Source of the DNA: Ignavibacteriota bacterium
Lineage (GTDB): Bacteria > Bacteroidota > Ignavibacteria > SZUA-365
Assembly (NCBI GenBank): GCA_016218045.1
Contig: JACRFB010000063.1
Location: forward strand, 1 to 64,000
DNA: 64,000 nt
Direction of reading: 5' to 3'
The position numbers and the translations under genes were made by a program. The notes beneath the pieces are model-generated. The model made no database searches, was not told where the DNA came from, and saw only the letters and a program-made list of their open reading frames with translations. Positions 29,027-38,051 of the stretch are shown here, piece after piece (the stretch's first letter is position 1; every line of letters begins with the position of its first letter).

Positions 29027-29956
29027 CTATGACGGAGTCTCGTCCCGCGGCGCCGGTATCAACAGCGAGATCAACACCGACGCGGCGAGTATCCCCACAA
29101 CGATGCCCAGCTCAAGAAGCACCGACATGTGAAGCATGTCGCCCGCAAACATCTTGATTCCGACAAAGATGAGGATGAGCGATAGTCCGTAGTGCAGGAA
29201 ACGGAACAGTCCCATGATGCCCGCAAGCACAAAATACATTGCGCGTAATCCGAGTATGGCGAAGATGTTCGAGCTGTACACGAGGAAGGTGTCGGTGGTG
29301 ATGCCCAGTATCGCGGGAATGGAGTCGGTGGCAAAAACCACGTCGGTCGTCTCCACCACGATCAGCGTGATCAAGAGCGGGGTGGCGGTCAGAACACCGT
29401 TCAGGCGCACAAAAAATGCGCCGCCATGATACTCGGATGTCACGGGGAAGAAGCGTTTGAACAGGCGTATCCCGACGTTTTTTTCGGGATGGAATTCCTT
29501 GTCCTTGTTCAGCGCCAGTTGAATGCCGGTATACACCAGGAAGGCGCCCAGCACGTAGATGCTCCAGGAAAGCGACTGAATGAGTGTGACTCCCGCCGCG
29601 ATGAACACCGCGCGGAACACCAGCGCGCCGAGTATGCCCCAGAAGAGGACGGTGTGCTGATACTCGCCGGGCACGCCGAAATACGAGAAGATGACGAGGA
29701 AGACAAAGAGGTTGTCCATGCTCAGCGCCTTCTCGACCAGATACCCGGTCAGGAACTTCGTGGCGGGTTCCTGCCCCAGCTCGACATACACCCCCGCGGC
29801 GAAAGCCAGTGACACCACGATCCAGACGATGCTCCATATCACCGCTTCGCGGAGCTGCACCTGATGGGCCTGCCGGTGGAAAATTTTCAGATCGATGGCC
29901 AGCATGACCAGCACGATCACGATGAAAGAAATCCACATGAAGAGAGAAACAGGCAT
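29027..29956 (-). CDS. TerC/Alx-family integral membrane protein
   Basis: A 309-residue protein with about nine hydrophobic segments. TerC landmarks are EKALSMDNLFVFLVIFSYF near 75-93 with the acidic and Asn residues, and ETTDVVFATDSIPAILG near 190-206. The family is tied to tellurite resistance and, in recent work, to manganese export. The ATG was chosen on the GGAG site 8 bp upstream and because the hydrophobic N-terminus then starts at once. No yybP-ykoY riboswitch could be recognised in the leader. Confidence 0.92.
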   Translation of the reverse strand: MPVSLFMWISFIVIVLVMLAIDLKIFHRQAHQVQLREAVIWSIVWIVVSLAFAAGVYVELGQEPATKFLTGYLVEKALSMDNLFVFLVIFSYFGVPGEYQHTVLFWGILGALVFRAVFIAAGVTLIQSLSWSIYVLGAFLVYTGIQLALNKDKEFHPEKNVGIRLFKRFFPVTSEYHGGAFFVRLNGVLTATPLLITLIVVETTDVVFATDSIPAILGITTDTFLVYSSNIFAILGLRAMYFVLAGIMGLFRFLHYGLSLILIFVGIKMFAGDMLHMSVLLELGIVVGILAASVLISLLIPAPRDETPS

Positions 29957-30141
29957 GCAACTCCGAATTGTGTGAGCCGCCCGAAGGCGGATCGTGCAAG
30001 ATGCGCACAAAGTCGCGGACGGCAAAATCCGCGGCACCGTTTGGCATTCTCGGCCGCTCTGCCAACATTGAGCAACATCTCACACGCAGCGGCTGCGTGC
30101 ACAAAAACATCACGCCACCTTCCTCAGCACGGAACCATATC

Positions 30142-31287
30142 ATGCTTCGAATCCCGTCCTGGCACTCCGATCTGTTGCGCGCGCTGTTCGGCGCCGATAC
30201 ACTCGAGGGGCGCCGCCTGCGCGCGCTCGCCGAACCGATCACACGCCTGTCGTCGATGTTCAATCGCCTCGACGACGAGGCGCCCGGCGCGGCGCGCCCG
30301 TATCTGAACGACGACACAGCGCTGCGCGCCTACGCCGTGTATTTCGGCACGGCGAACATGTTGAAACTGCACAGGGCGCTGCGCGAAATCGCACGTATGG
30401 ACGCGGCGCCGCGACGCGACGTCCTGCGTGTGCTGGATTTGGGTGCGGGCACGGGCACGGGCCTCTGGGGACTCGCCGCCTGGCTGCGCCCCGACCGTTC
30501 CGAACCGCGTCCCGTGCCTCTCGACATCACGCTTGTCGACGTCTCGCGCGCCGCGCTCACGCTCGCCGACGAGAGCGCGCGCTGGCTGTCCGCAAATGTT
30601 TTCGACGGTGCGCTCCACGCATCCACACGTCTCTGCGACATCGACCGCTATACCGACGCGGGCTCCTACGATCTCATCATCGTCGCAAACACGCTCAACG
30701 AATTGTCCGATCCGGGCGACCGGCTGCTCGAAATCTGTACGGAGCGCCTCGCGCCCGGAGGCAGTGTGCTGCTGCTCGAACCAGCGCTTCGCACCGCCTC
30801 GCGCGCGCTTCTGCATCTGCGTACGCGTGCCGCGGCGGACGGGTGGACCATCGCCGCGCCGTGTTTCAGACAGGGAGTCTGCCCCGCCCTCGACGCCGAA
30901 AAGGACTGGTGTCATGCGGACGACGGCTGGGAACGTCCGGCCTGGATCGAGGAACTCGATCGCGCGACGGGTACGGTGAAACTCTCGCTCAAGTACTCGT
31001 ACCTCGTGCTCAACCGCAGCGGCGCAACACTCGGCGGCGCGCTGGGCGTCACCGATCCGCAGCGTGTTGTGAGCCACGCGGCGCGCGAGAAGGGCAGAAC
31101 CCGCGCCTATCTCTGCGGCGAGGCAGGCCGATTTCCCTGTATGCAAAACACGCGCGATGTCACCGAGGCCAACCGCGCGTTTGCACGCGCCGAGCGATAC
31201 GACATTCTCGAGCTTTCACAGCTCGAACGGCGGACGCACGACTGCCTCGTGCCGCGGGATTCGATTGTCACACGGCACGAGGCCTGA
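30142..31287 (+). CDS. Rsm22-like methyltransferase (putative small ribosomal subunit methyltransferase)
   Basis: A 381-residue protein. The class I methyltransferase core shows VLDLGAGTGTGLWG near 100-113 and IIVANTLNELSD near 180-191. After it comes a segment with three closely spaced cysteines (PCFRQGVCP and DWCHAD), then the SLKYSYLVLNR strand and a fourth Cys in YLCGEAGR. This Cys pattern and SYLVLNR are typical of Rsm22/METTL17-type proteins, which in mitochondria act in small-subunit assembly and carry an Fe-S cluster. The start at 30142 is preferred because an upstream extension reads as low-complexity sequence into the TerC leader. Confidence 0.83.
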   Translation: MLRIPSWHSDLLRALFGADTLEGRRLRALAEPITRLSSMFNRLDDEAPGAARPYLNDDTALRAYAVYFGTANMLKLHRALREIARMDAAPRRDVLRVLDLGAGTGTGLWGLAAWLRPDRSEPRPVPLDITLVDVSRAALTLADESARWLSANVFDGALHASTRLCDIDRYTDAGSYDLIIVANTLNELSDPGDRLLEICTERLAPGGSVLLLEPALRTASRALLHLRTRAAADGWTIAAPCFRQGVCPALDAEKDWCHADDGWERPAWIEELDRATGTVKLSLKYSYLVLNRSGATLGGALGVTDPQRVVSHAAREKGRTRAYLCGEAGRFPCMQNTRDVTEANRAFARAERYDILELSQLERRTHDCLVPRDSIVTRHEA

Positions 31288-31295
31288 TCCGGGAC

Positions 31296-32831
31296 TCAGA
31301 CGTATTTCTTGAGTTTCGGCCAGAGTTCCTTGAGCGGCACACGCGGCCTGCGGCAGATGTAGATGGGAAGGTCGTTTTCGAAACCCATCGCGAAGCCGCC
31401 CCAGTGTATGATCCAGGTGTTCTGCACGTCCTCGAACATCTCGTGCAATTCCTCCTCGGAGGTGCCGATCATGATCATCACCTCGCCGCTCGTGGCGCCC
31501 GGCCCCCAGTGGAAATACGAATTGTGTGTCGCGAGTGTCGGCGGGAGACTGTACTCCTCGCGATAATACTCGAGTGCGCCGGCCTCGCCGTAATTGCTTG
31601 CGCCTATGGCGGCGACGGCACGCTCCTCGGGCGTGAGAAGCGCGCAGGCGTTCGCAATATTCGCCGCCATGTCGCGCCAGCCGAATCGATCCGCAAGATG
31701 TTGCGGCAGGGGTGCGCGCTGGCCCTTCTCGAATTGTCGGTTCATACCCGCGAGCCCCATGACGCGGGATTGTGTGACGGGAGGGAAGAGCGGCAGAACA
31801 AGCGGGAGCATGACAATTCCCGCGAGGGTGATCGCCGCGATGGCCCCAGTGCGCGCGAGAGCTGCGCGTTGAGCGAGTCGGGCGCCGAGTGCAGCGCCGC
31901 CTGCCGCGGCGCACAACACGTAGATTCCCGCGATGCGGTCGGGACGGCTTGATTGGGTCGCGAGAAAAATCAGGTAGGTGGCGATCACGGTCCACCCGAG
32001 GAAGCGCCACCTTCCGCTGTCATGGATAAACAGCCACCACACTCCGGCGATCCAGACGGGAAGAAAGAAGATATTGCCCACCATGGACTGAAGAAAAACC
32101 ATTTCGAGAGGCGAGGTCGGGATGTTCTTGTACTTGGTCGCGTTGGCATAGAATTCGAGCGAGGGAAAGCCGTACGCCCATTGCCAGAGGATGTTCGGCA
32201 GAACGATGCAGCATGTGATGGCGGCGGCGATCCACGGCCCCTTCGTGCCGAGCACCCGGCGTTGCCCGGTGAGCAGGAGCGCGGGAAGCAAGGCTGCGGG
32301 AAGCAGTATCATCGTGTGTTTATTCATAAGCCCGATGCCCAGAAGCAGGCCCAGCCACATCCAGTCCCGTGGCCGTTGCCGATCGAGAGCACGGAACAGG
32401 CATAACAACGTGATGCCCCAGAGCAGCGGTTCGAAAGCGTTCATCGAATAAAAACTTGCGAGCGCGTGCAAGATGGGAACACCCGCGGCGAAGAGGGCGG
32501 CGAGCACCATGCCGGTCCTTTGCGCGCCCATCGCGCGCGCGAGCATTCCCGCCACAGCAGTCGTTGCGCCGGCCGCCAGCGCGGGCAGCAGCCGCACGGC
32601 GGCGACGGAATCACCAAGCATCGCGCGAACACCCGCAAGCATCCATACCGAAAGCGGAGGATGATCGACGTACCCCGCATCGAGGCGCGCCGCGCAGGCC
32701 AGATAATAGAATTCGTCGCGGAACATTTCATACCACGGCGAGAACGACAGGGCCACATGTGCCGTCGCCACCGCCGCTGCGATGATAAAAATGGAGCGGG
32801 GCAGGGGATCTCTGGGCGGGAACGGTTTCAT
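31296..32831 (-). CDS. GT39-type membrane glycosyltransferase (ArnT/PMT-like)
   Basis: A 511-residue polytopic protein with about eleven membrane segments. The first extracytoplasmic loop contains the expected acidic pair (RDEFYYLACAARLDAG) and the YVDHPPLSVW motif characteristic of the PMT_2 branch. Members move a sugar from a polyprenyl-phosphate donor to lipid or protein on the outer face of the membrane. The acceptor cannot be told from context. It is convergent with the Rsm22-like gene, 8 bp apart. Confidence 0.87.
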   Translation of the reverse strand: MKPFPPRDPLPRSIFIIAAAVATAHVALSFSPWYEMFRDEFYYLACAARLDAGYVDHPPLSVWMLAGVRAMLGDSVAAVRLLPALAAGATTAVAGMLARAMGAQRTGMVLAALFAAGVPILHALASFYSMNAFEPLLWGITLLCLFRALDRQRPRDWMWLGLLLGIGLMNKHTMILLPAALLPALLLTGQRRVLGTKGPWIAAAITCCIVLPNILWQWAYGFPSLEFYANATKYKNIPTSPLEMVFLQSMVGNIFFLPVWIAGVWWLFIHDSGRWRFLGWTVIATYLIFLATQSSRPDRIAGIYVLCAAAGGAALGARLAQRAALARTGAIAAITLAGIVMLPLVLPLFPPVTQSRVMGLAGMNRQFEKGQRAPLPQHLADRFGWRDMAANIANACALLTPEERAVAAIGASNYGEAGALEYYREEYSLPPTLATHNSYFHWGPGATSGEVMIMIGTSEEELHEMFEDVQNTWIIHWGGFAMGFENDLPIYICRRPRVPLKELWPKLKKYV

Positions 32832-32931
32832 ATATCGATTCCGTGCTGGGGGTAATCCTCTAATATCGAAAAAAGAGCGGGATTGTTGCAGAGTCCGTCG
32901 CGCAGCGTGCCGCTCCCCGCTATATTGCGAC

Positions 32932-33849
32932 GTGGAAAAAAGTTCGGACATATACCGCGCACTTGCACACTCGTACGCAGCTTGTACACAGGTCGCGCGC
33001 AGCCACTACGAGAATTTTCCCGTGGCGTCGGTGCTGCTCCCGCGACGCCTGCGTCCGCATGTTGCGGCCGTCTATGCCTTCGCCCGTGCGGCGGACGATT
33101 TCGCCGATGAAGGCGATGTTGATACGGCTGCGCGGCTTGCGGCGCTTAACCGCTGGGAAGATTATCTCGACTCGGACACGGGCGGCCTGCCCTACGCCGC
33201 ACAACGCGATGAAATAGACCGGCTTGCATCCGACATTTTCCCCGCGTTGCACCACACGATCCGGTGCTTCGATATCGACGGCGCGCTGTTCCGCGATCTC
33301 CTCGATGCGTTCAGGCAGGACTGCACCACAACACGCTACGAGAGTTTCCCGTTGTTGCTCGATTACTGCCGCCGGTCAGCGAATCCTGTCGGCCGTATCA
33401 TGCTGGCGCTGTTCGGTGTGTCGGATCCCGCTGCCTGTGCGGCATCCGATGCGTTGTGCACCGGTCTGCAACTCGCCAATTTCTGGCAGGACGTCTCGAT
33501 CGATGCGGCACGCGGACGCATCTACATTCCGCTCGAGGATCTGCGCGCGGCCGGACTCTCGGCCGAGCATTGCCTGCCCGGCGCGGCCAAGCCGCCCGCG
33601 CTGCGCGACGTGCTGCGCCGCCAGGTGGAACGCACACGGCTGTTCTTCGACAGCGCACTGCCACTCTTTTCGCATCTGCGCGGACTGCCCGCTCTCGAGA
33701 TCCGCGCCGTCTGGCTCGGGGGCTCCCGCATACTTGACAAAATTGCCCGCGGAGACTATACTGCATTTGAGAATCGACCCACACTCACAAAAGCAGAATA
33801 CGTGTCTATACTTTTCCGCGCAGCGCTACGTCTTATTCCACACAGGTGA
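32932..33849 (+). CDS. hpnC: Squalene synthase HpnC-like
   Basis: A 305-residue head-to-head prenyl synthase of the squalene/phytoene type. The first Asp-rich motif AADDFADEGD is near 55-64, and the second is NFWQDVSIDAARGRIYIP near 185-202. In the HpnCDE route HpnC converts presqualene diphosphate to hydroxysqualene. The start is GTG at 32932, with no Shine-Dalgarno site and a TATATT box only 6 bp upstream. Upstream in-frame starts would run into the divergent glycosyltransferase gene. hpnD follows after 3 bp. Confidence 0.88.
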   Translation: MEKSSDIYRALAHSYAACTQVARSHYENFPVASVLLPRRLRPHVAAVYAFARAADDFADEGDVDTAARLAALNRWEDYLDSDTGGLPYAAQRDEIDRLASDIFPALHHTIRCFDIDGALFRDLLDAFRQDCTTTRYESFPLLLDYCRRSANPVGRIMLALFGVSDPAACAASDALCTGLQLANFWQDVSIDAARGRIYIPLEDLRAAGLSAEHCLPGAAKPPALRDVLRRQVERTRLFFDSALPLFSHLRGLPALEIRAVWLGGSRILDKIARGDYTAFENRPTLTKAEYVSILFRAALRLIPHR

Positions 33850-33852
33850 CCC

Positions 33853-34713
33853 GTGCACGACAGGGATGTCGCGGACATCATTACGCGCCAGAGCAAAACG
33901 AATTTTATGATATCGTTTTCTCTGCTGCCCGAGCCGAAACGCGAGGCGATCAACACCGTGTACGCCTTCTGCCGCTGCACCGACGACATCGTCGACGAGG
34001 GCAACGACGAGCAGGCCAAACACGACAAGCTTGCGCGATGGACGTACGAACTCGAAATGGGTTTCCGCAATGAAAGCGTCTATCCTCTGCTCAACAAACT
34101 GAATGTCATTGCCGGACGTTTTAATATCCCCGCCGCGCATTTTTTTGAACTCATACGCGGCATGCGCATGGACCTCGAACAGAAGCGCTACGACACTTTC
34201 GAGGATCTCGAGCAATACTGCTATCGCGTCGCGTCGACAGTCGGGCTCATGTGCAGCGAAATTTTCGGATATAAAAACAAGCGCACGCTGCAGTACGCGA
34301 TCGACCTCGGCATCGCCCTGCAATTGACCAACATCGTGCGCGACGTACGCAGCGACGCCTTGCGCGACCGCATCTACATTCCGCTGGAGGACTTCGAACG
34401 CTTCGGGTACACGGAGGACGAGCTGTTTGCGTCGGTCTACAACGAGAACTTCGTCAAGCTCATGCACTACGAGGCCGAGCGCGCAAGGCGGTATTACGAA
34501 AAGGCGCGCGCCTCGCTGGCGGAAGAGGACCACCGCGCATTTTTTTCGGCGCGCATCATGGATCGCATCTACTACCGCATCCTCGACAAGATCGAGCAAC
34601 GCTCGTACGCGGTGTTCGAGGAGAAGATTTCCATCTCCTCTCTCTCCAAACTTGTGATCGCGATGCGCGAGTATTTCAGCAGGCCCGCACTCGGGACCAT
34701 CGCCGGCGCATGA
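33853..34713 (+). CDS. hpnD: Presqualene diphosphate synthase HpnD-like
   Basis: A 286-residue synthase with both Asp-rich motifs intact: RCTDDIVDEGND near 41-52 and TNIVRDVRSDALRDRIYIP near 159-177. HpnD joins two farnesyl diphosphates to presqualene diphosphate. The start is GTG, 3 bp after the hpnC stop. Its own stop overlaps the ATG of hpnE by 4 bp. The paralogue to its left has a more divergent first motif, consistent with the HpnC/HpnD split. Confidence 0.92.
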   Translation: MHDRDVADIITRQSKTNFMISFSLLPEPKREAINTVYAFCRCTDDIVDEGNDEQAKHDKLARWTYELEMGFRNESVYPLLNKLNVIAGRFNIPAAHFFELIRGMRMDLEQKRYDTFEDLEQYCYRVASTVGLMCSEIFGYKNKRTLQYAIDLGIALQLTNIVRDVRSDALRDRIYIPLEDFERFGYTEDELFASVYNENFVKLMHYEAERARRYYEKARASLAEEDHRAFFSARIMDRIYYRILDKIEQRSYAVFEEKISISSLSKLVIAMREYFSRPALGTIAGA

Positions 34714-36047
34714 TCGACGTTGCCGTCATCGGCGGCGGACTTTCCGGCCTTGCGGCCGCGGTCTCACTGTCCGGTCGCGGATTTACGGCGGCGCTTGTCG
34801 AGGGAAGGCCCTATCTCGGCGGTCGCGCGCGTTCCTTTACGGATGCCGCCTCCGGCGCGGTGCTCGACAACGGCCAGCATCTCATGATGGGCTGTTATAC
34901 GTCGACGTTGCAATTCCTGGAACTGATCGGTTCATCCGGCACACTGCGGCGAGTCGACCGCATGAGTATTCCGTTCCGCGACACACGCGGGGGAAGGGCT
35001 GTTTTACGGACGGGATCACTGCCGCATCCCTTCGGTATGGCACAGGCCTTTCTCGGGTACAACTTCCTCGGCGTGCGCGACAAGGCTGGTGTGTTGCGGG
35101 TGGCTGCCGTCTTGCGCAACACCGATCCCGCGCGTCTCGACGGTATCACCGCCGCCAAGTGGCTGCTGGACCTGGGACAGGGTGCACACGCCATGTCGGC
35201 GTTCTGGGAACCCGTGATACTTGCGACGTTGAACGCGCGGCCCGCGCACTCCTCGGCCGCCCTGCTCACGAGAGTACTGCGCGAGGTGTTTCTTAGTGCC
35301 GCCGAAGCGTCGGCATTGCTGTTCTGCACAGGCGGCCTTTCCGGCACGTTCGCTGATCCCGCAGCCGCATTCCTCGAAGCGCACGCAACGCGCGTATTCA
35401 CTCACACGCGCGTCGAAATGCTGCGTCGTGATGCCTCGGGATGGACTCTGATCTTCGCGGACGGACGGCAGATGGAGTCCAAATCCATTGTACTCGCCAT
35501 GCCTCCGTGGGATACGCGTGCCCTTCTGGAGCGCTCCGCGCTCGGCTCGGCGGCCGCAACCTTGTGTCCGGCGTTTGTGCCCTCGCCGATCGTCTCGGTG
35601 TACATTTGGTCCCGCGAACGCCTCAGCACCGAACCGATCATGGGGCTGCTCGACACGGTGGTGCAATGGGTGTTCGACAAGGGACGCGCGCCCGATGGCC
35701 ACTGGCTGTCGACCTGTACTGTTTCGGCCGCCGACACGCTCTGTGACGACGACAATGCGCAGTGGGAGAGCCGCGTACGCCGCGACATTGCCGCGGTGTT
35801 CGGTCAGACAGCCGCGCGTGCCGTTCATCGAATGCTCGTCATTCGCGAGCGCGCCGCGACGTTCCGGCCATCGCCCGGACTTGAAACACTGCGGCCTGCC
35901 GCTCTCACCGAGGAAGCCGGTCTCTTTCTCGCGGGAGACTGGATAGGCACCGGCCTGCCGGCAACCATCGAAAGCGCCGTGCGTGGCGGCTTTTTTGCGG
36001 CCGACGCAGTGGCGGCGCATGTTGCCGGTACACGGGGCGGTGTGTAA
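34710..36047 (+). CDS. hpnE: Hydroxysqualene dehydroxylase HpnE (FAD-dependent)
   Basis: A 445-residue flavoprotein. The N-terminal dinucleotide-binding loop is VAVIGGGLSGLAAAVSL, followed by EGRPYLGGRARSF and DNGQHLMMGCY. This matches the squalene-associated desaturase family. The C-terminal FAD motif is FLAGDWIGTGLPATIESAVRGG. It would reduce hydroxysqualene to squalene, completing the three-gene path. No squalene-hopene cyclase or sterol gene lies in the window. Confidence 0.93.
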   Translation: MIDVAVIGGGLSGLAAAVSLSGRGFTAALVEGRPYLGGRARSFTDAASGAVLDNGQHLMMGCYTSTLQFLELIGSSGTLRRVDRMSIPFRDTRGGRAVLRTGSLPHPFGMAQAFLGYNFLGVRDKAGVLRVAAVLRNTDPARLDGITAAKWLLDLGQGAHAMSAFWEPVILATLNARPAHSSAALLTRVLREVFLSAAEASALLFCTGGLSGTFADPAAAFLEAHATRVFTHTRVEMLRRDASGWTLIFADGRQMESKSIVLAMPPWDTRALLERSALGSAAATLCPAFVPSPIVSVYIWSRERLSTEPIMGLLDTVVQWVFDKGRAPDGHWLSTCTVSAADTLCDDDNAQWESRVRRDIAAVFGQTAARAVHRMLVIRERAATFRPSPGLETLRPAALTEEAGLFLAGDWIGTGLPATIESAVRGGFFAADAVAAHVAGTRGGV

Positions 36048-36129
36048 CCGCGACGGCGCTGCGGAACAACTTGCAGCCACCCGTGTGTTGAGCTTCTGAA
36101 GACGTTGACTCAAAAGAAAGCAGACGGTG

Positions 36130-37215
36130 ATGAACAATCGTGTTGTGGTCGGAATGTCGGGTGGCGTGGATTCGTCGGTGGCCGCGGCATTGCTTGTGGA
36201 GCAGGGCTATGAGGTTATAGGCGTCACCCTCAAGACACATGCATTCGAGGATGTGGGCGGCAACACGGCGAACGAGTCGAGCTGTTGTTCGCTCGACGGG
36301 ATAAACGATGCCCGCCGTGTGTGCGCACGTCTCGGCATCCCGCACTATGTGTTCGATTTTTCCGCCGCGTTTATGGAGCAGGTCATCAATCCCTTTGTGG
36401 ATGCCTATCTCGCGGGAACGACGCCCAATCCCTGCGTGCTCTGCAATCGTGGAATCAAATGGGAGCAACTGATCCGAAAATCGCTGGGACTGGGCGCGGA
36501 CCGCGTGGCCATGGGGCACTACGCACGTGTCGGATCCGACGCCGATGGGGGACGCCACTGGATCACACGCGGAATCGACGCGTCGAAGGATCAGTCGTAC
36601 GCGTTATGGGCGCTGTCGCAGGACAGTCTCGCGCGAACGCTTTTCCCCCTCGGCGGTCTCACCAAGGACGAGGCGCGCTTGCATGCACAGCGTTTCGGAC
36701 TGCACACGGCGCGGAAAGGCGAGAGTTACGAGATCTGTTTTGTGTCCGACAATAACTACGCGCGATTTCTGAAGGAGCGCGTGGACGGGCTCCAGGGGAA
36801 GGTCCGGGACGGTGATGTGGTGTTTGACGGGCGCGTGATCGGGAAACACGACGGATATCCGTTTTATACGATAGGCCAGCGGCGGGGTTTGAATGTGGCA
36901 GTCGGCGAGCCTGTGTATGTGACGGGCATCGATCCGCAGTCGAACCGCGTCACTGTGGGCCGTGATGCGGATCTGTACACGGATACGTTCACCGCGCGTG
37001 ATGTTGTCATGCAGAAGCGGTCGTTCCCCGATGCACCGCTGCGCGCCCGTGTGAAGATCCGGTACAAGGACGAGGGAGCGTCCGCGACACTGCATCCGCA
37101 CGCAGACGGCACGCTGCGTATCGTGTTCGACGCCCCGCGTCGCGCCATTACACCCGGACAGTCGGCCGTTTTCTACGACGGCGACGACGTGCTCGGCGGC
37201 GGCGTCATCTGTTGA
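36130..37215 (+). CDS. mnmA: tRNA-uridine 2-sulfurtransferase MnmA
   Basis: A 361-residue enzyme that thiolates U34 of Lys, Glu and Gln tRNAs. The PP-loop GMSGGVDSSVAA is at the N-terminus. The first active cysteine is in TPNPCVLCNRGIKW near 98-111 and the second in SYEICFVSDN near 199-208. GMSGGVDSS, the FYTIGQRRGL segment and a C-terminal beta-barrel domain all fit the family length of about 360. A GTG lies directly before the ATG and either could start translation. It is 80 bp downstream of hpnE. Confidence 0.95.
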   Translation: MNNRVVVGMSGGVDSSVAAALLVEQGYEVIGVTLKTHAFEDVGGNTANESSCCSLDGINDARRVCARLGIPHYVFDFSAAFMEQVINPFVDAYLAGTTPNPCVLCNRGIKWEQLIRKSLGLGADRVAMGHYARVGSDADGGRHWITRGIDASKDQSYALWALSQDSLARTLFPLGGLTKDEARLHAQRFGLHTARKGESYEICFVSDNNYARFLKERVDGLQGKVRDGDVVFDGRVIGKHDGYPFYTIGQRRGLNVAVGEPVYVTGIDPQSNRVTVGRDADLYTDTFTARDVVMQKRSFPDAPLRARVKIRYKDEGASATLHPHADGTLRIVFDAPRRAITPGQSAVFYDGDDVLGGGVIC

Positions 37216-37327
37216 CGAAATTTCGGATGTCCGCGGAAATGCGTGTTCCCACGCGTTGATTGTGGCCCGCAATGTGAGTAACGTTACGAATACTCACTGT
37301 ATCCTTCTACTGAAATTCGAGGTGCAC

Positions 37328-37960
37328 ATGGTACGTGTCATGATGGTCCTCATTGTTGCATGTATGCTTGGTTCCGTGGTGTCGCAGGCACAGGAATCGG
37401 ATATTCGTGTCGGTTTTGGTGTAAGTATGTCGCAGTCTGTCCTAGTGTATGCCATCGACCAGGAGCATGCGTACACGCCGTGGTCTTTCGCGACAGTCTG
37501 CGTCCCTGTGTTCCTGACAAAAAATTTCCGCATCGAACCGGAGGTGGGGTACCTGTCCGGCTCGCACGAGCGCATATATTTCGATAAAACGACAAGCACC
37601 GCGTCATTCACACAGATGCGTCTCGGCGCCGGCGTGCACTACTTCATCGACAGAGTCGGCGGAGCGGAAAACGTCTCCCTGTATCTCGGGCCGGAATTTG
37701 CTCTTGCGCCCACGTCTACAAAAAGCAAACCCTCCTCGCCGGGCTCCAAGGAGAGCACCACATCCCAATCGAACACGCTGCTCGGTTTCGTGCTGGGCGG
37801 TGAATACTCCTTTGCGAAACGGTTCAGTGTCGGGACCGCCGTACACTGGAGCTATATCATCATCGGAGAGGAGGACCCGCTTTCCAGCACGTATTCCGAG
37901 GTGTCCGAATCGTATCTGAATATCTCCACCTCGATCCGGTTCCGTTTCTACTTCAATTGA
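37328..37960 (+). CDS. Small outer-membrane beta-barrel-like protein
   Basis: A 210-residue exported protein with a signal peptide ending at VVSQA before QES. The mature part alternates amphipathic strands (DIRVGFGVSMSQSVLVY, RIEPEVGYLSG, FTQMRLGAGVHYFI, VSLYLGPEFAL, TLLGFVLGGEYSF, FSVGTAVHWSYII, YLNISTSIRFRFYFN). It ends in an aromatic-flanked strand, as expected of an eight-stranded barrel of the OmpA/OmpW-like kind. No ligand is known. A GAGGTG site precedes the chosen ATG. Confidence 0.75.
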   Translation: MVRVMMVLIVACMLGSVVSQAQESDIRVGFGVSMSQSVLVYAIDQEHAYTPWSFATVCVPVFLTKNFRIEPEVGYLSGSHERIYFDKTTSTASFTQMRLGAGVHYFIDRVGGAENVSLYLGPEFALAPTSTKSKPSSPGSKESTTSQSNTLLGFVLGGEYSFAKRFSVGTAVHWSYIIIGEEDPLSSTYSEVSESYLNISTSIRFRFYFN

Positions 37961-38051
37961 CGGTGTTTTGCAGGAGCGGACAATGTCGTAGTTTGTGTTT
38001 CGATTCTTCCGCGCATCGGATACTGCACCCCATACATCATCGGAGCATTGC

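Noticed and set aside
29957-30123. yybP-ykoY manganese riboswitch in the TerC leader
   Set aside because: TerC genes often have one, but I could not find the conserved core pairings in this 167-bp leader.
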